From the NCBI RefSeq assembly GCF_011745365.1, contig NW_024468909.1:7254001-7318000 (forward strand): a stretch of 64,000 bases of DNA, in the 5' to 3' direction. The stretch comes from Cryphonectria parasitica EP155 (Eukaryota > Ascomycota > Sordariomycetes > Diaporthales > Cryphonectriaceae). Shown piece after piece: positions 56,100-64,000 of the stretch; the first letter of the stretch is position 1; each line of letters starts with the position of its first letter. The notes beneath the pieces are model-generated. The model did no database searches. It worked only from the letters and a program-made list of their open reading frames with translations, and was not told the DNA's origin. The position numbers and the translations under genes are program-made.

Positions 56100-57300
56100 C
56101 TGCAGCGCCTAGATTTCTGAGAGAACTATTCTAAATCTTTCTTACTCAAAAGATATATTAAGCAGTTATTATTATAACAGAATATTCAGCTAAGACTTCT
56201 GTAATTAATAGAGTTTAATACTTGCTTCAAGGGAATGTTTTTGCTTAGTTAATTGAGTTTCTGTTGTTAAGCAATATTCATTTAGCATTCTTTCTGAATT
56301 GATTGCTATTTATTCTTTCGGAATTAATAGCAGTTGCATGCAATATATTCTTATTTGTTGTAATTGTAGCAAATAATGCTATTTCTTTTGTTATACTGCT
56401 TATTAGCTGTATTGAGTTCTATAAGATTGGTATGCATAGTGCTGCTCTAAGCTATACTGCTATATTAATTGCTATTCTTGTTTTGAAGTTTCTTGCTTGT
56501 ATTAGCTAAAAATCTTCAAATCTAGCTTCCTTTCTTCTTGAACTTCTCTATCTATTGTTTATATAAACAATTATTAATGCGAATAGCTTGATTGAAGAAT
56601 GTTATAAAGTTCTCTAGCTAATTCTGCTTGGAGATTTTATTTTTAATATTATTCTTAAGTTCCTTGTAATAATACTTTATAAGATTCTTATCTTTCTATG
56701 AAAGTTGTACTAAGAGTTATTTAAATCTAATTGTATAAGCAGAAGCTGATTTGATCTGCTTGAGATTTATAAGCTGCTAAGCTATAGTATGTTCTTTATT
56801 AGAGTTATTAAAGATCTCTTTGAGAGCTTTCTTAAAGCTTTTAAAGAAATCAAATATATTCTTAGTATTCTGAGTATGTATGCTAAGGCTATTCTGATGC
56901 TTCAAGTAGTTGCATAGAGAAAGCTTGTATCAGATAAGAGTATTCTTTTCGAAATGAGTTTCTGCAAGAATAATCTTCTCAGATTTCTTGGTGAACTGAG
57001 TTTCGTAATACAGGAAATATGCTCTGCAGTAAATGAGGAATCTATACAGCATTTTTTGATTGCTATTATATATAGCGAGCTTATTTATCTTGTATGCTTT
57101 TCCAGCGCTACTGGTAATTGTAGAGATAAACTGCGCTTGCTAAGCTTATTAAGCTAGCTGAGCCTGTTAGTTAGCGATAGTAGCGCTCTAAGCCTGCTGT
57201 TGTTTGCGCAGATTCTGAATACGCTAAATAAGCTGATATATCTAGTTAACCAGTTCTTTCTGAATAAGAGCGCATAAGAACGAAAGGATTTCTAAAGGAG
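56100..57300 (-). pseudogene. Copy C gag remnant
   Basis: The minus-strand counterpart of B's gag, from a start region near 57300 (ACG GAA TAC, no ATG) through the capsid to the zinc-knuckle region near 56330-56400. Stops are frequent. Open plus-strand frames here (56303-56509, 56954-57157) are shadows of this gag. Confidence 0.65.
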
Positions 57301-57364
57301 CTATTGTATTCCGTATTGCTCAAGGGAATAATATTGAACTGTTCTTGAACAAGAGTTGTCAAAA

Positions 57365-57807
57365 TGTAATAAGCATTATAGCAATCCGAAGATTTCTAAG
57401 TATACAAAGAGGTTTATGCTAATAAGAGCAGTATCAAAGTATTAAGTTCTTGAATACAGAACTGTATAAGTTCTAATAAGCGATGCAAGTGTTTACTGCT
57501 TTTGGAGCTACTTAGTATATAAAACTGAATATTTAGATTAATAACTGAAGAACTACTTAAAGGAAATCTATCTAATAGCAGGAAATGTAAATCTTCATAT
57601 ATTCAGTTCTTCAGTTCGGATAGATAGGATTGATATCGATTCTATTGATTCTCTTATCGATGGGATAGATGTTAACTGTATCTATCCGCTAATAACTCTA
57701 ACTCTGAGTTATGTAATCGATGCTTTGTTAGGACGTTGAACCCTTAGCATCTGGTCCCTGTTACTCGTGACCTGTTCTGTGACCTGCATGTTGAATGAGT
57801 TATAACA
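57365..57807 (-). repeat. 5' LTR of copy C (443 bp)
   Basis: Starts TGTAATAAGCATTATAGC on the plus strand and ends GAGTTATAACA. It differs from 50411-50853 mainly by transitions. Confidence 0.92.
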
Positions 57808-57812
57808 CAATA

Positions 57813-59141
57813 GTAAAAGCTTTTGAAAAGTAGCAATACTATCTTATTAGCATATAATATCTAATCATAGTTTACTCGGATTATAAGAATCTAACTACAT
57901 TTATAATAACTAAGATTTTGAATAAGCAATAAGTTAGATGAACAGAATTTCTCTTACAGTTCAATTTCAAGATTGTATACTGCAAAAGCTCGGAAAACGA
58001 ACAAGCAGATGCTCTCAGCAGAAGATCAGACTATTGAGATACAGATTCCTTGAATATATAGAATATCTTTGCTCAAGATAAGTTGGAAAACCTTGTTAAT
58101 GTATATAGAGAACTGAATGCTGCTTTTAGGATTGAATCTTCGGAAAAAGATTCAGAATTAATGATTTCAGACGAACAAGATAATTATATTAAGAATATAT
58201 ACAGTGCACTAGCATATAAGCATCAGAGAGTTAAAGCAATTTATAAATGCATTAAAAGATATTGAAACTTATTAGATCTTAAGAAAAGAATTGAAAGCAT
58301 TTTATAATAATGCAACAGCTGCAAGAAGAATAAAGCAGAAAGATACAAGCTTTATAAACTATTGCATTTCTTACTAATACTTATAACTATTTAGTAATTT
58401 ATTAATCTAGATTTTATTATTAAGCTATTTCTCTTATAAGAACTCTTAATTAAGATGCAATATGATAGCATTTTAGTAGTAGTTTGCAAACTAAGCAAGT
58501 ATGCTTATTTTCTCTCTTATAAGAAAAGCAATACAGCAGAAGAACTCGCATATGCATTCCTCAGAACAATTATTGCTAACTACAGCACATCAGAAGAAGT
58601 AATCTCCAATAGAGATAGAAAGTTCAACTCGAAATTTTGAACTTTACTTATAAAACAGCTCGGAATATATTACAGAATATTCACAGCATTTTACTCACAA
58701 ATAAATAAACAAACAGAAAAAATGAATCAGATTATCGAATAATATCTTCAATACTATATTAATCAGAAATAAAATAACTGAATTAATCTATTGCTTCTTA
58801 TACAGTTTGCTTATAATAGCACAGATATAAGTATAATAAAGAAATCACTATTTTTTATATTCTATAAATACAATCTAACAGCTTATTACAAAGTATTATT
58901 AGAAGCAGATGCAGAAGCTGCAGATAAAAAAGTTAAGAAGATCAAGAAAGTTCAGAAAGAACTCCAATTAGAATTACAATTCATTCAAGAACGAATGATA
59001 CAATATGCAAACTCCAAAAGGATTGAAAGATCAATTCTACAGAAGAAAGATAAGGTTTATTTATTTCGAAAAAATATCAAAATAATTAGATTTAGCAATA
59101 AGCTCAATTATAAGAAATTAGAACTATTCAAAATCTTGTAA
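57813..59141 (+). pseudogene. Copy B RNase H (second part) and integrase remnant
   Basis: RNase H ends with KSSENEQADALSRRSDY, the usual gypsy ENxxADALSR box (about 57975-58035). The integrase core follows at 58455: YDSILVVVCKLSKYAYFLSY, VISNRDRKFNSKF, and near 58700 NKQTEKMNQIIE (E of the D,D-35-E triad). The tail (58791-59141) is Lys/Glu-rich and unusually open for this region. Stops separate the parts. Confidence 0.8.
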
Positions 59142-59446
59142 TAGATTTCTCTAATTAATTACAAGTTAGCATTATTTTATAAGATAAGAATATATCCAGT
59201 TTTTTATATCTTACTGCTAGAACTAGCAGCATAGAAAATACTAATAAATAATATAGCAGAAGTGGAAAATAATGAATCAGAGTATAAAGTAGAGAAGATT
59301 CTTAAGTATAGAAGTATGAATAATACAAGAGAATATCTCATTAAATGAAAGGATTATCTAGCAAGCAAAAATTCTTGAAAACTGCAGAAAAACATTAAAA
59401 ATGCTTAGGAAAGAATAGCTGAATATTAGAAAAGGAAAACTACTAC

Positions 59447-59835
59447 TTAAGACCTCTCTGCCCCGGAACGAGAATCAGGCGCTACAGTTTCACTCTTCAG
59501 AAAGAAAGGCCAACCAGACATGCTAGGATCAAAAGCTAAGGAACTCCAGTCGATAATCTCAAGATATCTCTGAGATATCAAGCGAGTCTCCTCTTTACAA
59601 AAACTACAATCCTTCTCATCAGCAAACCCCTCCAAGGAATTGAAACTATAATGAATTATTTCTGCAGCACACTTCTCTAACAATCTTCGCTGTTTTCGTA
59701 TACAATCAAGACAAGCTTGCAATGCTAGCAAAGCTTATAGAGCAGCAGCGTTTGCTAACTCTGCTTCAGCTTTCTCGCTCAAAATCTTGCACTTTTTACA
59801 AATCAAACATCCTGCTGAAGAAGAAAATCAGTAAT
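59447..59835 (-). pseudogene. Antisense frame in the 3' region of copy B
   Basis: Minus strand, opposite to B's genes. An N-terminal Cys pair (SSAGCLICKKCKILSEKAEA) is followed by a stop from a likely CAA, then ACLDCIRKQRRLLEKCAAEI (coiled coil), NSLEGFADEKDCSFCKEETR, EIIDWSSLAFDPSM and a terminal SRSGAERS. The block order matches copies C and D. Confidence 0.65.
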
Positions 59836-60182
59836 CATAGAAAATATTAAGAAATAAAGAAACTAACTAGCAGAGGCTGAGAAACAACTAGTATTATAGC
59901 TCTAACTCAGAGAAACATACTTCTTACAATAAGAAGAGTTTTCAGCAAAACAACAGAAAGCCTCTGTCTCTCAATAATAAGCATAAGCAAGCATTTCGAT
60001 ATCAAAAGCAGAAATAAGCTTAGCAAGATAATAATGCTCTTAAGTTTTTATCGAATAACTAGAATACGATTTATTAATTCTATTCAATATCTCGATTAGA
60101 AAAGTATAATTATATATACAAATAACTTGCTAGAATACTTACAGAAAATCATTAAGAATAATAATCAATAGGAGAGAGATAA

Positions 60183-60647
60183 TATTATAATTCATTCAAT
60201 ATGCAGATTATCTGCTAAAATACTCAGAATAACTGTTCGGAAAAACAAAGAAGGATTCAACATCTTAAGAATTAAGGCTTATATAAGCAAGAATTAGAAT
60301 TATAGAATCAGAATAAATCAGTAGCTGATTCATAGTAATCCGGATCAATTGGATTACTCAGATAATCCAAGAGATCCAACAACTAACAATATCAACAGAA
60401 CTGAAGAAGCTGGATATATAAGAATACGTTCATTCCCATTAGATAGATCTTATATATAGCTCTTCAATTATCAATCTAAGTATTCAGTTTCATATACTGA
60501 ATAGCTTCAAAAGCAGTGAATACTTGCATCGCTTATTAGAACTTGTACAGTTCCGTATTCAAGAACTTGATACTTTAATACTGCTCTTGTTAGCATAAAC
60601 CTCTTCGTATACTTAGGAATCTTCGGATTGCTGCAGTGCTCATTACA
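60183..60647 (+). repeat. 3' LTR of copy B (465 bp)
   Basis: Starts TATTATAATTCATTC, a G-to-A/C-to-T mutated form of TGTTATGACTCATCC, and ends CTCATTACA. It shows far more transitions at its left end than the 5' LTR does. Confidence 0.9.
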
Positions 60648-60652
60648 TCTAT

Positions 60653-60743
60653 ATTCAAGGATTTGATACTTTAATATTACTCTTATTAGCATAAACCTCT
60701 TTGTATACTTAGGAATCTTCGGATTGCTGCAGTGCTTATTACA
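60653..60743 (+). repeat. 5' LTR of copy A, right part
   Basis: Continues A's LTR after the insertion of B: ATTCAAGGATTTGATACTTT to TGCTTATTACA. Followed by the family leader TTTTGATAATTCTTATTCAAG. Confidence 0.85.
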
Positions 60744-61118
60744 TTTTGATAATTCTTATTCAAGAATAGTTCAGTATTACTCTCTTAAGCAATATGGAAT
60801 ACGATAGCTTCTTCAGGAACCCTTTTGTTCTTGCATGCCCCTACTCAGGAAGAACTGATTAATCAGATATATTAGCTTATTTAGCATATTCAGAATCTGT
60901 GCGAATAACAGCAGGCTTAGAGCGCTATCATTGCTAATTAACAAGCTTAGCTAGCTTAGCAAGCTTAATAAGCATAGTTTACTTTTATAGCTACTAATAG
61001 TGCTGGAAAGATGTATAAGATGAATAAGCTTGCTATATATAATAGCAATCAGAAAACGCTGTATGAATTCCTTATCTACTGTAGAGTATATTTTTTGTAC
61101 TATACAATTCAGTTCACT

Positions 61119-61576
61119 TGTAATGAGCACTGCAGCAATCCGAAGATTCCTAAGTATACGAAGGGGTTTATGCTAACGAGAGCAGTACCAAGTACAGGCC
61201 TTGAGTACGGAAACACAACTGGGGTAATCGTGCAAGTGTTTACTGCCTTTGGAGCTATCAGAGTAGAAGAGTAATCTGATACTTAGATTGATAACTGAAG
61301 AGCTATATACGAGATCTATCTAATGGGAATGAATGTGTTCTTATATATTCAGCTTTTTATTGTAGCTTATTTAGCTTATTGTAATCCATGATCTGCATTG
61401 TGATAATCCGTAATCTGTATTGTAGTGATTCAGTAAGCAGCTTACTTATGTTATTATAATCCAATTCTAACTCTTGCTTATGTAATTCCTGGTGGTTGTC
61501 CGATATTGGATTATGATATCTGGTTCCTTGTTAGCGGAGCTTGTTTCGTGATCTGTATATTGAATGGGTTATAACA
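61119..61576 (-). repeat. 3' LTR of copy D (458 bp)
   Basis: Reverse complement of the family LTR. Its middle (61290-61520) differs from copies B and C, so it represents another LTR variant. Confidence 0.85.
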
Positions 61577-61876
61577 TCATCTCCCTTCTATCGATTATTA
61601 TCTCTAATAATCTTCTGTAAGTATTCTAGCAAATTATTCGCATATATGATTATGCTTTCCTAATCGAGATGTTGAATAGAATCGAAAAGTCTCTTTCTTG
61701 AAAATCCAAACAACGCTTTCAGCTTTCTCTAACTATCAATCTTTAAGATTTTGAAATTATACTTTATTCTTTCTATATCTCGAAGGAATTGGAGTATAAG
61801 ATGATAGAAGATATCAAAAGATATTCCTGTTATATTCGCTGGAATTGTTTCTGCAATGGTTCCGGTATTTCAGTAA

Positions 61877-62315
61877 ATGCTTGTAGATTTGCTCTTTTCT
61901 GAGTTATTTCTTATTTGCTTTCTAATCCCTCTAATAGTATCTCGTATTATTACCAAGCTTAATTGTTTAGATCGGAAGAAGTTGGATGCAGAGGAAGTTC
62001 TTCTCAAGCTTCAGTCTAAATTAAGCAAAGCAACAGCTTGTTTGGTGCATTTGCGAAAACAGAAACGTTTCCTGCATAATTGTAGCGCGAAGATGGTTAG
62101 TCAGGATCTACATTCTCTGAATGAGCTGGAGGAGAAGAAGCGTTGGGAGGAGGATGCTTGGCATGCTGCTAAATCTGAAGCTGTAATTGAAGCTTAGTCT
62201 TAGGGTATTCTTAATGTAGTGGATTGGAATAACGTTTTAGGTAGGATTGCAGCATCTGATTTCTGTTCTGAAGCTTCTAGATCTCGGTTCGGGGCGGAGC
62301 GATCGTCTTAGATGC
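61877..62315 (+). pseudogene. Antisense frame in the 3' region of copy D
   Basis: Open for 106 codons (61877-62197). A hydrophobic start is followed by KKLDAEEVLLKLQSKLSKAT, ACLVHLRKQKRFLHNCSAKM and DLHSLNELEEKKRWEED (a strong coiled-coil pattern). After two stops the tail continues in frame with NVVDWNNVLGRI and SRSRFGAERSS. It is the best preserved of the three copies and is distinctly richer in G and C than the pol remnants around it. Confidence 0.7.
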
Positions 62316-64000
62316 TAGCTTTCCTTTTCCAATATTCTGCTACCTTTTCCTGAGCATTTTTAATGTTTTTCTGCAGTTCTCAAGAATTTTTGCTTGCTGA
62401 GTAATCCTTCTATTTAATAAGATATTCTCTCATATTATCTATGCTTCTGTACTTGAAGATCTTCTCCATTTTGTATTCTAGTTTATTGTTTTCTACTTTC
62501 GCTGTTTTATTCATTAGTATTTCCTATATTGCTAATTCCAGCAGTGAAATATAAAAAACTGGATATATTCTTATTCTATAAGATAATGCTAATTTGTAAT
62601 TAACTAAGAAAATCTATTGCAAGATTTTGAATAGTTCTAACTTCTTGTAATCAAGTTTGTTGCTAGGTTTAGTTATTTTGATATTTTTTTGAAATAGGTA
62701 AATCTTATCTTTCTTCTATAGGATTAGTTCCTTAATTCTCTTGGAGTTTGCATATTGCATTATTCATTCTTAGATGAATTGTAATTCTGATTAGAGTTCC
62801 TTCTGAACTTTCTTGATCTTCTTAACTCTTTTATCTATAGCTTCTGTATTTGCTTCTTGCAATGCCTTGTAATAAGCTGTTGAGTTGTATTTGTAAAATA
62901 TAAAGAATAATAATTTCTTTATTATACTTATATCTATATTATTATAAGCGAATTATGCAAGAAGCAATAGATCAATTTAATTATTCTATTCCTAGTTGAT
63001 ATAATGTTAAAAATACTGTTTAATAATCTAATTCATTCTTTTTATCTATTCATCTGTTTGCAGATGGAATGCTGTAAACATTCTGTAGTATATTTCGAGC
63101 TGTTTTATAAGTAAAGTTTAAAACTTTGAATTGAACTTTCTATTTCTATTGGAGATTACTTCTTCTGATGTATTATAATTAGCAATAATCATTCTGAGGA
63201 ATGTATATGCAAGTTCTTCTGCTATACTGCTTTCCTTATAGAAGAGAAAGTAAGCATACTTGCTCAGTTTGCAAACTATTATCAGAATGCTATTATACTG
63301 CATTTTGATTAAGAATTCTCATAAGAGAAATAGCTTGATAATAAAATCTAAGCTAATGGATTGCTAAATAGCCATAAGTACTAATAAGAATTGTAGCAAT
63401 TTATAAAACTTATATCTTTCTGCTTTATTCTTCTTGCAGCTATTGCATTATTATAAAATGCTTTCAATTCTTTTCCTAAAATCTAATAAATTCCAGTATC
63501 TTTTAATATATTCATAAATTGCTCTAACTTCCTAATATCTATATACTGATACACTATATATATTCTTAATATAATTATCTTATTTATCTGAAATCATTGA
63601 TTCTAAATCTTTTTCTGAAAATTCAATTCTGAAAGCAGCATTTAGTTTTCTATACATATTAACAAGATTTCCCAACTCATCTTGAGCAAAGATGTTCTAT
63701 ATATTTGAGAAATCTATATCTCGATAGTCTAATCTTCTGCTAAAAGCATCTGCTTATTCATTCTCTAAGCTTTTGCAGTGCACAATTTTGAAGTTGAACT
63801 GTAAGAGAAATTCTGCTTATCTAACTTATTGCTTATTCAAAATCTTAATTATTATGAATATAATCAGATTCTTATAATCTGAGTAAACTATAATTGAGTA
63901 TTATATATTAATGAAATAGTATTGCTATTTCTTAAAAGCTTTCATTATTGCTATAAGTTTCTAATTAGGAATTCTATAGTTGATTTCTAAGCTATTCAAC

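Larger units (their letters stand above)
50411..57807 (-). mobile_element. Retrotransposon copy C (minus orientation), nested in B's RNase H
   Basis: A complete 7397-base element with 443-base LTRs (50411-50853 and 57365-57807), flanked by the 5-bp duplication CAATA (50406-50410 and 57808-57812). Joining B across it gives the RNase H continuation QELIAI-VKAFEKWQYYLI, confirming the insertion. Read on the minus strand from the right: LTR, leader, gag, RT, RNase H, integrase, the antisense frame (on the plus strand), a purine tract (AGAAGGGAGATGA) and the LTR. Confidence 0.92.
45774..60647 (+). mobile_element. Retrotransposon copy B (plus orientation), nested in A's LTR and split by C
   Basis: Bounded by 465-base LTRs and flanked by the 5-bp duplication TCTAT (45769-45773 and 60648-60652). 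After subtracting copy C and its extra duplication the element is about 7.47 kb. The order is 5' LTR, gag with degenerate zinc knuckle, stop-rich protease/RT region, RNase H (interrupted at 50410 by C and resuming at 57813), integrase, antisense frame, purine tract (GGAGAGAGATAA just before 60183), 3' LTR. RT-RNase H before integrase places it in the Ty3/gypsy class. Many nonsense codons, mostly TAG/TAA from CAG/CAA, indicate RIP. Confidence 0.9.
45418..64000 (+). mobile_element. Ty3/gypsy-type retrotransposon copy A (outermost, plus orientation, split by B and D)
   Basis: Its 5' LTR starts TGTTATGACC at 45418, is cut at 45773 by copy B, and resumes at 60653, ending in TTACA at 60743 (about 447 bases in all). 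The A leader and gag start follow (60744-61118), with the conserved opening MEYDSFFRN reading in an ATG form at about 60797, then stop-rich gag with MNKLAIYNSNQKTLYEFLIY. At 61119 gag is interrupted by copy D. The rest of A, if present, lies beyond the window. The left flank CTTCT (45413-45417) is the candidate target duplication. Confidence 0.75.
61119..64000 (-). mobile_element. Retrotransposon copy D (minus orientation), nested in A's gag, cut by the window end
   Basis: Its 3' LTR (61119-61576, 458 bases) begins TGTAATGAGCACTGC on the plus strand and ends GGGTTATAACA, followed by the purine tract (complement of TCATCTCCCTTCT). Then come the antisense frame, integrase (minus-strand frame 63118-63303: YNSILIIVCKLSKYAYFLFY) and RNase H traces. 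The RT and gag would lie beyond 64000. Candidate target duplication TCACT (61114-61118). Confidence 0.85.

Noticed and set aside
56303..57157. Plus-strand hydrophobic frames at 56303-56509 and 56954-57157
   Set aside because: Antisense shadows of copy C's gag: the same frames occur antisense to B's gag (for example at 47094-47300).
60507..61274. Short frames such as 60507-60692 (minus) and 61011-61274 (plus)
   Set aside because: They run through LTRs or across the junction of A's gag with D's LTR, so they are chance products of nesting.

Overview
This window comes from a filamentous ascomycete, most likely of the Eurotiales (Aspergillus/Penicillium/Talaromyces type). Genes carry short GT-AG introns of about 50-200 bp. 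The families are typical of such fungi: a Zn2Cys6 regulator, a HET-domain protein, DUF1996, GT25, a GH71 relic and secondary-metabolite tailoring enzymes. The right end is a large AT-rich retrotransposon block with RIP-type (repeat-induced point mutation) damage. All gene models were assembled by hand from reading frames and splice signals, with no database search.

1-34 kb is ordinary to subtelomere-like accessory sequence. It holds a quinone-oxidoreductase-like MDR enzyme, a Ser/Pro-rich conserved protein, a small conserved protein, an ankyrin pseudogene, an SDR, a C6 transcription factor, two secreted proteins (DUF1996 and a beta-helix-like protein), a GT25 glycosyltransferase, a single-pass surface protein, a GH71 alpha-1,3-glucanase relic, a HET protein, a conserved 182-aa protein and a secreted ADP-ribosyltransferase-like protein. 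Several gene-poor stretches lie between them, the longest being 17.9-21.0 kb and 28.7-31.5 kb.

34.5-45.3 kb looks like a decaying secondary-metabolite cluster without its core synthase. It holds a wax-synthase/MBOAT-type acyltransferase (one frameshift), a COMT-like O-methyltransferase (one nonsense codon), an MFS transporter (one frameshift), an intact 14-TM-type MFS efflux pump, a fragment of a GliT-like FAD disulfide oxidoreductase, an intact small-molecule methyltransferase, and a LaeA-like methyltransferase broken in the middle. The GliT-like piece beside methyltransferases and a pump suggests a former disulfide (epidithiodiketopiperazine-like) pathway. Only the pump and one methyltransferase still read cleanly.

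45.4-64 kb is a nest of four Ty3/gypsy-type LTR retrotransposon copies of one family. Copy A (+) starts at 45418. Copy B (+) is inserted in A's LTR, with 5-bp target duplication TCTAT and two 465-bp LTRs. Copy C (-) is inserted in B's RNase H region, with duplication CAATA and two 443-bp LTRs. Copy D (-) is inserted in A's gag and runs off the window. The copies show G-to-A and C-to-T damage, including loss of both catalytic Asp codons of the reverse transcriptase. B, C and D also keep a recognisable antisense reading frame between integrase and the 3' LTR, which is the least-explained conserved structure in the window.
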